Part shown: positions 25,393 to 38,093 of the stretch, one piece after another
How the letters are laid out: every line of letters starts with the position of its first letter
Position numbering within the stretch: position 1 is the first letter of the stretch
Assembly: GCA_024666565.1 (NCBI GenBank)
Contig: CP088295.1
Location: forward strand, 3,472,001-3,536,000
Reading direction: 5' to 3'
DNA length: 64,000 nucleotides
Source of the DNA: Svornostia abyssi
GTDB taxonomy: Bacteria > Actinomycetota > Thermoleophilia > Solirubrobacterales > Solirubrobacteraceae
Position numbers and translations under genes: made by a program
Notes under the pieces: model-generated
The model's database searches: none
Told to the model about the DNA's origin: nothing
The model's input: only the letters and a program-made list of their open reading frames with translations

Positions 25393-27648
25393 TCAACCCG
25401 GCGGGAGCGCCCACCACGCCCGCAGCCGGCCGAGCGGGCCGCCGCGGGCGCCGAGCGCCCGGCGCAGCCCAGCGCGCTCGCGCGCGTCGGGCCCCGTCGC
25501 GGACGCCCCCGGCGGTCCGTACCGCGCGCGCTCCAGGGCGCGGACGTACGGCTCGCCCGCTGTCCCGGCGAAGCGCTGCGCAAGCGCCCCGAGCGTGGTC
25601 TTCGGCGGCAGCGGTCGGCCGACGCGCCGCATGGCGCGTTCGAGATCGTCGAGCGCGGTCGCCACGGGTGCCCGGGCTCGCCGGCGCCGCCGGTGCGCCA
25701 CGCCCGCGCCCGCGGCGATCGCGCCGAGCAGCAGGACCGCCCCGCCGACGAACACCGAGCGTGGGATCGCACGCGCGTCCTCCGCGGCCGGCTCCGGCGT
25801 GGGCCCGACCGGCTCGGGCTCGCGGTCGCGCTCCTGCGCCGGCCCGGGGTCCGCCGGTGTGTCCCGCGGGAGCGCGGGCGGCGCGGCGAGGTCGCGTGAC
25901 CGCGCAGGTGATTCCCCGGGCGTCGGATCGAACGCGACCCAGCCAGATCCCGGGCTGTACACCTCGACCCAGGAGTGGGCGTCGGTGTCGCGGACCACGT
26001 ACTCCCGCCGGTCGCGGTCGTACGCCCCGGGCGAGAAGCCGGTGGCCACGCGGGCGGGCACCCCGCCCATGCGCAGCAGCAGCGCCATCGCCCCGCTGAA
26101 CTGCTGGCAGTACCCCGTGCGATCGACGAACAGGAACGCGTCGAGCGGCACCGCCCGGGCCGGCGGCGACTCGTCATAGGTGAACCCGCGCGCCAGGTGC
26201 CGCTCGACGGCCCGCACGTACTCGTACGGCGTGTCGGCCCCCGCGCGCAGACGCTGCGCGAGCGCGTACGTGCGGGCGTACGCCGACCGACGGATCGCGG
26301 CGTCCACCCGCGCTCCCGCGACAACCTGTCCGTCGACGGTGGCCAGCGCCGGTTGGGCGGACCCGAACGGAGCGAAGCGGACTTCCGGGCGCGGGCGGCC
26401 GCGCTCCTCGGGCGGGAGCTGAACCGCGAGCTCGTCGGCGACGAAGGCCGGGTACAACGTGCCGGCGGCGGCGAGCGCCCGGGTGCTCGGCCGCGGCACG
26501 TAGGCCTCGGCCTCGTACGTGTGCCCGCTGCGCAGCGGCCGGTCCTCGACCCGGAACTCGCCTGGTCCGGAGACGACCGGCTGGCGCGGGCTCTTCGAGA
26601 TCCCGAGCACGGTCCCCGCGCCGAGGAACTCCTCGGTCGTCATCCCGCGGACGGTGAAGCGCAGCTTCGTGATCCAGTCGGGACGGTCGCGGTTGATCTC
26701 GGTCTGCAGCCCGCGCCGCTCGGCCCCGGCCTCTCGCTCCCACCGGATCCCGTCGAAGATGGTGAGCGCGGTGGCCTTCCAGTACGTCCCGCGCGGCGCC
26801 TTGACCCGCAGCACCTCGCTGCCGTCACGCGGCCAGTCCATGGGGCCGTACTCGTGGTCCCACGCGAAGCGCTGGCCGACCTCGGGGGTCAGCGACTGGG
26901 CGATCTCCTCGTAGTCGATGAGCGGCTCGTCCGCGTCGAACACGGGCGCGGCGATGACCCCGGCGACGGTGGCCGCCGCGACGAGCCCGGCGGCGAGCGG
27001 GGCGGCTCGCCGCGGCACACGCTCGAGGCCGAGGAACGCGACGAGCAGGACCGCCAGCACCGCGCCCTGCACGAGCGGGGTGTCACCCGGGACCTGTACT
27101 GCGGGAACGGCTGAGACCGCGGCGAGTGCGACCGCCGCGGCGACGGGCAGCCCGAGCCGGTCGCGCGTGCGCGGCCAGAACGCGAGGAACGCGGCGAGTC
27201 CGAGCAGCACGGGCGCGCCGAGCATGAGGACGATGCGCACCCATTCGTCTGCGCCCCCGTACGGAACCGTGATGCCCGGGGACGCCTCGGCGCCCTGTGC
27301 GATCCCGGCGGCCAGTTCACCCCAGCCGCCGGGCACAAGCAGCCGTGCCGGAATCCCGGCGGCGAGCGCGCCGAGGATGAGCAGACCGAGCGCGATGCTC
27401 GCGGCGACCAGCGCGCGCACGGAGGTCCGCAGTCGACCGGTGTGCGCCAGCGCCGCGCCGGCGGCCGCAGCCACCAGGGCGAAGGCCAGCAGCGCCCATC
27501 CGCGCGCCGGGAGCACCATGCCGCCCCAGGCGATGGCACCGACCGCGCCGAGCAGCGTGAACGCCAGCAGCCGCGCAAGGGCGCGCGGCAGCAGCGGACC
27601 GCCTGACGGCGCGCGGCGGCGGACGGGTGGCGGGGCAGTGGCGCTCAC
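25393..27648 (-). CDS. Membrane-anchored transglutaminase-like protein (DUF3488/TgpA type)
   Basis: 751 residues. Seven or so N-terminal membrane helices (about 20-260) carry the DUF3488 part. A large extracytoplasmic region contains a transglutaminase core with the catalytic Cys in RTGYCQQFSGAMALLLR, His in DTDAHSWVEVY and Asp in WVAFDPTPG. A Pro/Glu linker follows, then a last TM (SVFVGGAVLLLGAIAAGAG) and a cytosolic DUF4129-like tail. The start is GTG overlapping the DUF58 stop by four bases; a longer frame exists upstream. With MoxR and DUF58 this is the standard cluster, probably acting in cell-envelope maturation. Confidence 0.92.
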   Translation of the reverse strand: MSATAPPPVRRRAPSGGPLLPRALARLLAFTLLGAVGAIAWGGMVLPARGWALLAFALVAAAAGAALAHTGRLRTSVRALVAASIALGLLILGALAAGIPARLLVPGGWGELAAGIAQGAEASPGITVPYGGADEWVRIVLMLGAPVLLGLAAFLAFWPRTRDRLGLPVAAAVALAAVSAVPAVQVPGDTPLVQGAVLAVLLVAFLGLERVPRRAAPLAAGLVAAATVAGVIAAPVFDADEPLIDYEEIAQSLTPEVGQRFAWDHEYGPMDWPRDGSEVLRVKAPRGTYWKATALTIFDGIRWEREAGAERRGLQTEINRDRPDWITKLRFTVRGMTTEEFLGAGTVLGISKSPRQPVVSGPGEFRVEDRPLRSGHTYEAEAYVPRPSTRALAAAGTLYPAFVADELAVQLPPEERGRPRPEVRFAPFGSAQPALATVDGQVVAGARVDAAIRRSAYARTYALAQRLRAGADTPYEYVRAVERHLARGFTYDESPPARAVPLDAFLFVDRTGYCQQFSGAMALLLRMGGVPARVATGFSPGAYDRDRREYVVRDTDAHSWVEVYSPGSGWVAFDPTPGESPARSRDLAAPPALPRDTPADPGPAQERDREPEPVGPTPEPAAEDARAIPRSVFVGGAVLLLGAIAAGAGVAHRRRRRARAPVATALDDLERAMRRVGRPLPPKTTLGALAQRFAGTAGEPYVRALERARYGPPGASATGPDARERAGLRRALGARGGPLGRLRAWWALPPG

Positions 27649-28762
27649 CGCGCGACCGCCCCCGCGGACGCGCGTCGGGCCGGGCGCCCAGAGGCGTAGC
27701 CCGTGCACCCCGCGACGGTGAACGACGCGCGGCGGCCGGGCAGCGCACCCGGGACCACCAGCACCGGCGACGCGCCGCCATGCCGCAGGGCGGCGGGTGG
27801 CCGGTCGCGACGCCGTGCGCTGACCAGCACGATCGCGCCGCGGCGGCCGGCGAGCTCCGCGAGCGCCGGAGCAGCACGGTCCGTCACCATGGCCAGCCGC
27901 GCGTGGAGTGCCGGCCAGCTTCCCAGCGACGGCTCGATCGCGACCGGCCGGCGGCTGTCAGGCAGCAGCAGCCAGCAGCCACCCTCACCGGCGAGATGGA
28001 CCGCCAGCGAGGCGGCAGCGCGGACCGCGGCGTCGAGGTCCTCGATGCTCGCCGGCGACCGTGGGTCGAGCGCGATGAGGGGACGGCCGTCGCCGTCGGG
28101 CCGGAATCGCCGCTCCAGCGGGTCGCCGCCGCGGGCAACGGCGTGCCAGTACACGCGCGACGCCGGGGTGCCATCCCGCAACGCGCCGACACCGTCGAGT
28201 TCGGTGGCGGCCAGTCCGGTGACGCGACCGCGCGACCGGCGACCTGTCTCGTCGCCGGCGGTGCTCGACAGCACCGGCTCGATCCGTGGCAGCACGAGGA
28301 GCTCGGCGCCGTCACGCACGCCCGGCACCACACGCCCGCACAGTCCGAGCGGGTCCGTGACGGTCACCCGCGAGGGCGTCAGGCGATGGACCCCGCGGCG
28401 GTCGAAGCGCGCCCGCGCATCGATGCGGACGCCACGGCCGCCGGCGCGAAGCTCCACGGGCCGCCGGACCAGCGCGTCGCGGACCTCCCCGCCGGGGAAC
28501 GGCAGGCCGGCAGCGCGCACCTCGATGCGGACCGGCACCTCCTCCCCCTCCTGCACGCGGCGCGCGCCGAGCGTGCGAGTGACCGTCGCCCGACGCGCGG
28601 CGAGCACGACCCAGACGACGGCGAGCAGCGGCAGCGCGATGAGCGCGCCCGCTGCGACCCACAGCGGCTCGGCGTCGAAGCCCCAGGCCGCGAGGGCGAG
28701 CGCGCCCCCAGGCCGGCGGCCGACAGTGCGCCGCGCAGACCGGTCGGGCGGCTCGCGGGCAT
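27645..28762 (-). CDS. DUF58-domain protein, frame broken by one missing base
   Basis: DUF58 proteins are membrane-anchored vWA-like partners of MoxR ATPases. The main frame contains two N-terminal hydrophobic helices (LALAAWGFDAEPLW, then LIALPLLAVVWVVLA), the DUF58 core (RGRVTGLAATELDGVGALRDG, VYWHAVARGGDPLERRF) and a vWA-like C-terminal domain. The first 19 codons (MPASRPTGLRGALSAAG) are in another frame. Adding one base to CCCCC at 28705-28709 joins them as AAGLGGALALAAW, giving 372 residues and an ATG that overlaps the MoxR stop. Confidence 0.88.
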
Positions 28763-29730
28763 CAGCGTGCCGGGGTGGCGGCGATCGCGTCGACGATGAC
28801 CGCCGCCGCGTCCTGCTCGATCGCCTCGGGAGCCAGCACCAGGCGGTGAGCGAGGACGGCGGGCGCGAGCGCCTGCACGTCGTCGGGCACCGCGTGATCA
28901 CGCCCGGCGAGCAGGCCGCGAGCCTTCGCAGCGCGCAGGAGCATGAGCCCCGCTCGCGGGGACGCCCCGAGTTCGACGCGCCGGTCCTCACGCGTCCGGC
29001 GCAGGAGCGCCACGATGTAGTCGCGCAGGGCCGCGCTGGCGCGGACGCGGCTCGCGGCCTCCTGCGCGGCAAGCAGCGCGGCCGCGTCAGCGACCGGCTG
29101 CAGGTCGTCGACGCGGTCGCCCATCTCGTGCCGGTGCAGCATCGCGGCCTCGCCCTCGGCGCTCGGGTAGCCCAGGGACAGCCGGACCATGAAGCGGTCG
29201 ACCTGCGCTTCGGGCAGCGGGTAGGTCCCCTCGTACTCGACCGGGTTCTGCGTCGCGATCACCGTGAACGGCCGGGCGAGTTCGTGCGTGTGGACGTCGA
29301 CCGTGACCCGTCGCTCCTGCATGCACTCCAGGAGGCCCGACTGGGTCTTCGGTGACGCGCGATTGATCTCGTCGACGAGCACGACGTTGGCGAACACCGG
29401 GCCGGGGCGGAACTCGAACCGGGCCTCACGCTGGTTGTAGACGTTCGTGCCGACGACGTCGGCGGGCAGCAGGTCGGCCGTGCACTGCACCCGGGCGAAC
29501 TCGAGGTCGAGCGACTGCGCCAGCGCACGGGCGAGCGTCGTCTTGCCGACCCCTGGGAGATCCTCGATGAGCACGTGGCCGTCGGCGAACAGCGCGACGA
29601 CGAGATCGTCGATGACGTCATCGCGGACCTCGACGGCCCGGCGCAGGTTCTCGGCAACGGCCCGCCCGAGCGCGACAGCGGAGGCGAGCTCCGCGCCGGC
29701 GACGCGCTGGGCGGCGTCCGTGGGCTCCAC
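28762..29730 (-). CDS. MoxR-family AAA+ ATPase
   Basis: 322 residues: AAA_3 domain with Walker A GVGKTTLARALAQ (about residue 67), Walker B VFANVVLVDEINRASPKTQ, and sensor 1 in VIATQNPVEYEGTYPLPEAQ. The C-terminal lid domain carries GASPRAGLMLLRAAKARG. MoxR ATPases act as chaperones for vWA-domain partners; the partner here is the DUF58 protein directly downstream, with overlapping stop and start. The start lies next to the coaBC stop, so transcription probably continues from rpoZ-coaBC into this cluster. Confidence 0.94.
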   Translation of the reverse strand: MEPTDAAQRVAGAELASAVALGRAVAENLRRAVEVRDDVIDDLVVALFADGHVLIEDLPGVGKTTLARALAQSLDLEFARVQCTADLLPADVVGTNVYNQREARFEFRPGPVFANVVLVDEINRASPKTQSGLLECMQERRVTVDVHTHELARPFTVIATQNPVEYEGTYPLPEAQVDRFMVRLSLGYPSAEGEAAMLHRHEMGDRVDDLQPVADAAALLAAQEAASRVRASAALRDYIVALLRRTREDRRVELGASPRAGLMLLRAAKARGLLAGRDHAVPDDVQALAPAVLAHRLVLAPEAIEQDAAAVIVDAIAATPAR

Positions 29731-30999
29731 CTACGCGCCCTCCGGCACGCTCGGTGCCGCAGATCGCAGGGCGATGGCCTCGGCGAGGATCGCGCGGGCC
29801 ACCTCGGCCTTCGGCGCTCGCGGCACATGCCGTTCGCCGGCGGCGCTGACGATGGTCACCTCGTTGGCGTCGACGTCGAAGCCGATGTCCGAGCGCCCGA
29901 TGTCGTTGACGACGATGGCGTCCACACCCTTGCGTACGAGCTTGTCGCGCCCGTAGGCCAACGCGCCGTCGCCGTGCTCGGCGGCGAAGCCGACGAGCGT
30001 CTGGCCGTCGCGGCGCTGGGCGGCCAGTCCGGCGAGCACGTCAGGCGTGCGCTCGAGCGCCAGCTCCAGCGTCTCGTCGGCGCCCTTCTTCATCTTGCCC
30101 TCGTGTGCGCGCGCGGGACGGAAGTCGACGACCGCGGCCGCCATGAGCAGGAGGTCCGTGTCGGCGAACGCCGACGTGCATGCGGCCTGGAGCTCGGCTG
30201 CGGTCTCGACGTCGACGTACGTCACGCGCGCGTCGCGCGGGAGCGAGACGTTCGCGGCGATCACCGTGACGTCGGCGCCCAGCGCAGCGGCCTGCTCGGC
30301 CAGGGCGAACCCCATCCGGCCCGACGAGCGGTTGCCGAGGTACCGGACGGAGTCGAGCGGCTCTCGCGTGCCGCCGGCGGTGACGAGCACGCGGAGCCCG
30401 ACGAGGTGCGGCTCGGCGGGCAGGTCGCCGGCGATCGTCTCCTCAACGGCGGCGAGCAACTCGGCCGGCTCGGGCAGGCGCCCGGCGCCCCACTCCCCCT
30501 TCGAGCCGAGTCGCCCGACGCCCGGCTCGAGCACCGTGGCGCCGCGCTCACGCAGCAGCGCGACGTTGGCCTGGGTCGCCGGGTGTTCCCACATGTGGTT
30601 GTTCATCGCGGGCGCGACGACGAGCGGGCACGTCGCGGCGAGGACCGCGCTGGTGAGCAGGTTGTCGGCATGGCCCCCGGCGAGCTTCGCCAGGGTGTTC
30701 GCGGACGCAGGCGCCACGAGGTAGACGTCGGCGTTGGCCACGAGTTCGAGATGGCTGAGCGGCTCGTGCTCGGGCGGCGCCTGGTCGGGGAACGCGCCCC
30801 GGGCGGGGTCGCGCTCGAACTGGCCGACGAGGACCGGCGCGCCGGTCAGGCCGGCGAACGACGCGGCGCCGACGAACCGCTGGCTGGCTTCGGTCTGGAC
30901 CACGCGGACGGCGTGGCCCGCGGCCGTCGCGAGGCGGACGAACTCCAGCGCCTTATAGGCGGCGATCCCGCCGCAGACCCCGAGGAGGATCCGCGCCAT
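29731..30999 (-). CDS. coaBC: Bifunctional phosphopantothenoylcysteine decarboxylase/synthetase
   Basis: 422 residues. N-terminal CoaC flavoprotein domain: GVCGGIAAYKALEFVR, the active-site His segment LSHLELVANADVYLVAPASAN and PAMNNHMWEHPAT. C-terminal CoaB domain: VTAGGTREPLDSVRYLGNRSS (Rossmann/CTP site) and the KMKKGADETLELALE synthetase motif with the conserved lysine. It converts phosphopantothenate and cysteine to 4'-phosphopantetheine for coenzyme A. Follows rpoZ, as in most actinobacteria. Confidence 0.96.
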   Translation of the reverse strand: MARILLGVCGGIAAYKALEFVRLATAAGHAVRVVQTEASQRFVGAASFAGLTGAPVLVGQFERDPARGAFPDQAPPEHEPLSHLELVANADVYLVAPASANTLAKLAGGHADNLLTSAVLAATCPLVVAPAMNNHMWEHPATQANVALLRERGATVLEPGVGRLGSKGEWGAGRLPEPAELLAAVEETIAGDLPAEPHLVGLRVLVTAGGTREPLDSVRYLGNRSSGRMGFALAEQAAALGADVTVIAANVSLPRDARVTYVDVETAAELQAACTSAFADTDLLLMAAAVVDFRPARAHEGKMKKGADETLELALERTPDVLAGLAAQRRDGQTLVGFAAEHGDGALAYGRDKLVRKGVDAIVVNDIGRSDIGFDVDANEVTIVSAAGERHVPRAPKAEVARAILAEAIALRSAAPSVPEGA

Positions 31000-31032
31000 C
31001 GACCCGAGCCTCCTTGCGTCGACTCCTGTGAC

Positions 31033-31269
31033 CTACCGGTACTCGTACTTGATCTTGCCCGCCGCGACCTCTTCGAGGGCGATCGTCAGGTAGTTCTTCG
31101 AGATGGTGTCCACCATCGGCGGCGGGAACTCGTCGAACGTGCCCTCACCGAGGTTGTGGTAGTAGCTGTTGATCTGCCGCGCGCGCTTGGCGGCGACGAC
31201 GACGGACGCGTAGTTCGAGTCGACGTTCGTCAGCAGCTTGTCGATGCGGGGAGAGATCATGTCCATCAT
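31033..31269 (-). CDS. rpoZ: RNA polymerase omega subunit
   Basis: 78 residues. MISPRIDKLLTNVDSNYASVVVAAKRARQIN is the omega signature, followed by the EEVAAGKIKYEYR tail common in actinobacteria. It helps assemble beta' into RNA polymerase. Three closely spaced in-frame ATG codons (31269, 31266, 31260) make the exact start uncertain by up to three residues; no strong ribosome site distinguishes them. The order mihF-gmk-rpoZ-coaBC is an actinobacterial hallmark. Confidence 0.95.
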   Translation of the reverse strand: MMDMISPRIDKLLTNVDSNYASVVVAAKRARQINSYYHNLGEGTFDEFPPPMVDTISKNYLTIALEEVAAGKIKYEYR

Positions 31270-31292
31270 GGTACCGCTCGCGATGGCTCGCC

Positions 31293-31850
31293 TTACGCGG
31301 TGGTGGCGGAGCGCACGATCTCGACCAGCTGCTCGATCGCGTCTTCGAGCCGGTCGTTGGTCACCACCCGCTCGAACTCGCCCTGGGCGGCGAGCTCCTC
31401 GCGGGCCGTCTGCAGGCGCCGGTCGATCTGCTCGGGCGAGTCCGTGCCGCGCCCGACGAGGCGCGTGTGCAGCGCCTCCTCCGACGGCGGCGCGATGAAG
31501 ACCGTGAGCGCCTCGGGCATCGCCTGGCGGACCTGGCGGGCGCCCTGGACCTCGATCTCGAGCAGCACCGGCCGACCGCCCGCGGTGCGCGTCTCGAGGT
31601 CGCTGCGCAGCGTGCCGTAACGGTTGCCGGCGTACTCGGCGTGCTCGACGAACCCGCCGTCGGCGATCCGCTTCTCGAACTCCTCCGGGGACAGGAACCA
31701 ATAGTCGACACCCTGCGTCTCGCCGGGCCGCGGCTTGCGCGTGGTGGCCGACACCGACAGCTCGATCTCCGGGATGCGATCCCGGAGCTGGCGGATGAGC
31801 GTGCCCTTGCCGACCCCAGAGGGACCGGTGATCACGACGACGCGGCCCAC
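31293..31850 (-). CDS. gmk: Guanylate kinase
   Basis: 185 residues. P-loop GPSGVGKGTLIRQL, the GMP-binding SVSATTRKPRPGE and GVDYWFL segments, and the RYGTLRSDLE motif all match. Converts GMP to GDP with ATP. It lies ten bases downstream of mihF and is followed by rpoZ after 23 bases. Length and motifs are complete; nothing unusual. Confidence 0.97.
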   Translation of the reverse strand: MGRVVVITGPSGVGKGTLIRQLRDRIPEIELSVSATTRKPRPGETQGVDYWFLSPEEFEKRIADGGFVEHAEYAGNRYGTLRSDLETRTAGGRPVLLEIEVQGARQVRQAMPEALTVFIAPPSEEALHTRLVGRGTDSPEQIDRRLQTAREELAAQGEFERVVTNDRLEDAIEQLVEIVRSATTA

Positions 31851-31860
31851 GGGCCCGCGG

Positions 31861-32202
31861 CTATCGGCGAAGGAGGGAGACGAGCTCGCTGCGCTGGCGC
31901 TCGGAGAGCCCGCCGATCGTCTTGCTCGGCGAGATCCGGCACTGGGCGAGGATCTTGTTCACCTTGACCCGGCCGTACTTCGGCACGGCCAGGAGCATGT
32001 CGAAGACCTTGGCGGTCTCGACGTACTCCGGGGGGTCGAGGAGTAGTGCGTGAATGGACACCCGGCCGCCCTTCAGGTCACGCTTGAGCTGCGCGCGACG
32101 CGTGCGGATCTCGTTCGCCTTCTGCAAGGCATCCATCCGCTGAGTGAGGGAGCGCTCCGGGGTCACCGCATGCTTGAGGGGGGTGTTGGTGGCCGGCGCC
32201 AT
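31861..32202 (-). CDS. mihF: Integration host factor, actinobacterial type (MihF)
   Basis: 113 residues from the ATG giving MAPATNTPLKHAVTPERSLTQ. The family core is visible: RAQLKRDLKGGRVSIHALL followed by KVFDMLLAVPKYGRVKVNKIL and CRISPSKTIGGLSERQRSEL, the S13-like helix-two-turn-helix that binds DNA. MihF is an essential actinobacterial nucleoid protein that helps L5 phage integration and regulates transcription. It has a well-formed promoter immediately upstream (next entry) giving a very short leader. It heads the gmk-rpoZ-coaBC unit. Confidence 0.96.
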   Translation of the reverse strand: MAPATNTPLKHAVTPERSLTQRMDALQKANEIRTRRAQLKRDLKGGRVSIHALLLDPPEYVETAKVFDMLLAVPKYGRVKVNKILAQCRISPSKTIGGLSERQRSELVSLLRR

Positions 32203-32212
32203 GGAGGGCGCG

Positions 32213-32240
32213 AATCTACCACCTGACACGTCGTCGACAA
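32213..32240 (-). promoter_or_regulatory. Putative promoter of mihF-gmk-rpoZ-coaBC
   Basis: Toward mihF: -35 TTGTCG, a 16-base spacer, -10 TAGATT, then ten bases to the ATG. This predicts a leader of only a few bases, or none. The match is good for a housekeeping-sigma promoter but was found by eye only. Confidence 0.5.
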
Positions 32241-32358
32241 GGTCTCGGCAGCGAATTTGCCTCAAGCTCGACCAGAGGTTGAGACTGATGGAGGCAGGTC
32301 GACCCCTGATTCAGGATTTCCAGGCGTTTTGACCAGGTGCCTTCGCGGAGCCATGAGA

Positions 32359-32373
32359 CACCGTGAGACGGTG
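32359..32373. repeat. Perfect palindrome CACCGT/ACGGTG upstream of a secreted-protein gene
   Basis: A 6-bp inverted repeat with a 3-base centre (GAG), about 60 bases before the secreted-protein start and about 155 bases before mihF. It is the right size for a regulator binding site. The rest of the 230-base intergenic region (32203-32431) shows the mihF promoter and a short CCTGATTCAGG palindrome near 32310, and nothing else I can name. Confidence 0.4.
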
Positions 32374-32431
32374 CCTGGGCCGGGGCGGACGGATGATCGA
32401 CCCCGCGGGCGGCCCGCGCCGCGGTACGGTC

Positions 32432-32791
32432 ATGTCTATGCGCAAGGGCATGGTCATCCCCCTCCTCTTGGTCGCCGGGCTCGGTACGAGCGCGCCGGCG
32501 CACGCCAAGGCGCCCCCGAAGGGCCTGTACGAGTGCACGATCGGCGGAACCCTCTTCGGCGACGTGACGATCACGGGCGCCACGACGTACAAGCGCTTCG
32601 GCAAGACCGGCACCTTCAGCGCGAAGGGCACCCGGGTGCGCGAGGGCGGCGTCCGCGCCTACAAGATCTCCTTCACCAAGGGCCCGTTCAAGGGGTTCCG
32701 CGGCGATTGGCACAAGACCACGGACGGCAAGTACGAGATCGCGCTGCGCAACCCGCGGGACGACTTCGAGTCCATCTACTGCGACAAGTAG
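32432..32791 (+). CDS. Small secreted protein
   Basis: 119 residues (or 117 from a second ATG six bases on). A clear signal peptide: [23 protein letters not shown], with cleavage expected after AHA. The mature part of about 95 residues has a paired-cysteine layout (YECTIGG near the start, IYCDK at the end) and a run of beta-type segments ([35 protein letters not shown]). No recognised family. It overlaps the 3' end of pyrD convergently by 16 bases and stands where pyrF is found in many actinobacterial pyr clusters. Confidence 0.7.
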   Translation: MSMRKGMVIPLLLVAGLGTSAPAHAKAPPKGLYECTIGGTLFGDVTITGATTYKRFGKTGTFSAKGTRVREGGVRAYKISFTKGPFKGFRGDWHKTTDGKYEIALRNPRDDFESIYCDK

Positions 32792-33863
32792 GCGGGCGCC
32801 CTCGCGGTGAGGTCGCCGATCCGGGCCACGCCCTCCCGATCCAGCCGGGCGGCAAGGTCGCGGTGCAGCCGGCGCGGCCACCCAGGCCCGCCGTAGACGA
32901 AGCCCGTGTACGCCTGCACGAGCGAGGCGCCGGCCTGCAGCCGGTCCCACACGTCGTCGGCGTCCTGCACTCCACCCACGGACACGAGCACCAGCCGATC
33001 GCCGACCCGCTCGCGCAGGAGCCGCAGCACCGCGAGCGACCGCGCGCGAACCGGCGGGCCGGACGCGCCGCCGGTGATCGCGGGGTCGCCGCCCGCGAGC
33101 CGCGCGAGTGCCCCGGGCTCGATCGTGGTGTTCGTCGCGACGATCCCATCCAGGTCGAGTTCGAGCGCGAGGTCCGCCACCGCCAGGACGTCCTCGTCGG
33201 CGAGATCCGGGGCGATCTTCACGAGCAGGGGGAGCGTGACCCCGTCCGCGTCGAGCGCCTCCCGGATGGCGGTCAGCAGCCCACGCAGCGGAGCGACGGC
33301 CTGCATGTCGCGCAGCCCCGGCGTGTTCGGTGAGCTGACGTTCACGACGAGGTAGTCGCTCAGCGGCGCCAGCGCGCGGGCCGACGCGACGTAGTCGGCC
33401 TCGGCGTCCTCGGCGACCTTCGTCTTGCCGATGTTCGCGCCGACGACGACGCTGTGGTCACGCGTGCGGAGCTTGTCGACGACCGCGGCCGACCCGGGGT
33501 TCGGGAACCCCATCCGGTTGACGATCGCGTGCTCGGCCGGGATGCGGAACACGCGCGGGGGCTCATTGCCGGCCTGGGGCTCGGCCGTGACGGTCCCGAT
33601 CTCGACGAACCCGAACCCGAGCGCACCGAGGCCGGTGAACGCCGTCGCCTCCTTGTCGAGGCCGGCGGCGACGCCGAGTGGGCTGGGCAGGTCCAGACCC
33701 AGGACGGTGACCCGCAGCCGGGGGTCCGGCCGGCCGGCGATCCTCCGCACGAGCGTGAGCAGCGGCGGCACGCGCGCCAGCAGTTCGAGCGACCGGTTGC
33801 CGAGCCGGTGCGCGCGCTCGGCGTCGATGCGCGTCAGGACGAGGGCGAAGACCGCGCGCCAGA

Positions 33864-33867
<4 letters not shown>
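32776..33867 (-). CDS. pyrD: Dihydroorotate dehydrogenase (quinone), class 2
   Basis: 363 residues. An N-terminal amphipathic/membrane-association helix ([20 protein letters not shown]) marks class 2, followed by the FMN barrel with [12 protein letters not shown], the substrate loop [14 protein letters not shown] containing the catalytic Ser, and [10 protein letters not shown]. It oxidises dihydroorotate to orotate, feeding electrons to quinone. The GTG start overlaps the carB stop by four bases. Because the broken carB frame runs on in phase with pyrD, a naive reading fuses the two into one 1515-residue protein. Confidence 0.94.
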
Positions 33868-36963
<3,096 letters not shown>

Positions 36964-36965
36964 GA

Positions 36966-38093
36966 CTAGGCGGCGGCCTCGATCTGGGTCAGGAAACGGT
37001 CGAACAGGTACAGCGAGTCGTGCGGGCCGGGGCCCGCCTCCGGGTGGTACTGGACCGTGCCGCCCGGGACGTCGAGCAGCGTGAGCCCCTCGACGGTGCG
37101 GTCGTAGAGGTTGAGGTGGCTGAGCTGCGCCTCCCCCACGTTGGTGCTCCACCGCAGCGGCTCGTCGGTGTCGAGCGTGTGCTGCCCGCCCGGGCCGACG
37201 ACGGCGAAGCCGTGGTTCTGCGACGTGATCTCGATCTTCCCGGTCTGGAGGTCCTTGACCGGGTGGTTTGCGCCGCGGTGGCCGAAGGGGAGCTTGAACG
37301 TCTCCAGCCCGACCGCCCGGCACATGAGCTGGTGGCCGAGGCAGATGCCGAACGTGGGCTTCTGCCCGATGAGGTCGCGCAGGGTGTCGACGACGTAGTC
37401 CAGCGTGGACGGGTCGCCCGGGCCGTTGGCGAGGAAGAACGCGTCCGCGCCGCGGTCGAGCAGCTCGCTGGCCGGCGTGCGCGCCGGGTGCAGTTCGACC
37501 CGCGCGCCGCGCGAGACGAAGTTCTTGACGATCGAGAGCTTGATGCCGGTGTCGATCGCGACGATCAGCGGGCCGCCGACGTTCGCCGCGCCGTGCACGC
37601 TCATGGTCTCTGGCGTGACCTCCTGGACGAAGTCGCTGCCCGCCATCGTGGGCTCGGCCGCGATCATCTGGCGGGCTTCGTCCTCGGAGACGCGCGCCGG
37701 GAAGATCCCGCCGCGCATCGCTCCGGCGTCACGGATGTGCATGACGAGCGCGCGCGTGTCCACGCCGGTGATCGCCGGGACGCCGCAGTCGGTCAGCCAG
37801 TCGAGCCAGCCGGCCTCGGCGTCGGGCGCGTCCTCGCGGTTGGTGGCCTCGCGCATGATCGCCGCGCGCGCCCACACCCGGTCGGACTCCATCGCGCTCT
37901 GCGACACGCCGTAGTTGCCGATGTGCGGGTACGTGAAGGTGATGAGCTGGCCCGCGAACGACGGGTCGGTCATCGACTCCTGGTACCCGCTCATGCCGGT
38001 CGTGAAGACGACCTCGCCGGTCGCATGGACGTCCGCGCCGACATAGTCGCCGTCGAACCGCGTGCCGTCTTCGAGGAGGACGTATCCGCTCAC
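36966..38093 (-). CDS. carA: Carbamoyl-phosphate synthase small subunit
   Basis: 375 residues from the GTG giving [15 protein letters not shown], which overlaps the upstream stop by four bases. The CPSase N-terminal domain ([20 protein letters not shown]) is followed by a class I glutamine amidotransferase with nucleophile Cys in [15 protein letters not shown], and His/Glu in [14 protein letters not shown]. Supplies ammonia to CarB. Two bases separate its stop from the carB start. Confidence 0.96.
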   Translation of the reverse strand: MSGYVLLEDGTRFDGDYVGADVHATGEVVFTTGMSGYQESMTDPSFAGQLITFTYPHIGNYGVSQSAMESDRVWARAAIMREATNREDAPDAEAGWLDWLTDCGVPAITGVDTRALVMHIRDAGAMRGGIFPARVSEDEARQMIAAEPTMAGSDFVQEVTPETMSVHGAANVGGPLIVAIDTGIKLSIVKNFVSRGARVELHPARTPASELLDRGADAFFLANGPGDPSTLDYVVDTLRDLIGQKPTFGICLGHQLMCRAVGLETFKLPFGHRGANHPVKDLQTGKIEITSQNHGFAVVGPGGQHTLDTDEPLRWSTNVGEAQLSHLNLYDRTVEGLTLLDVPGGTVQYHPEAGPGPHDSLYLFDRFLTQIEAAA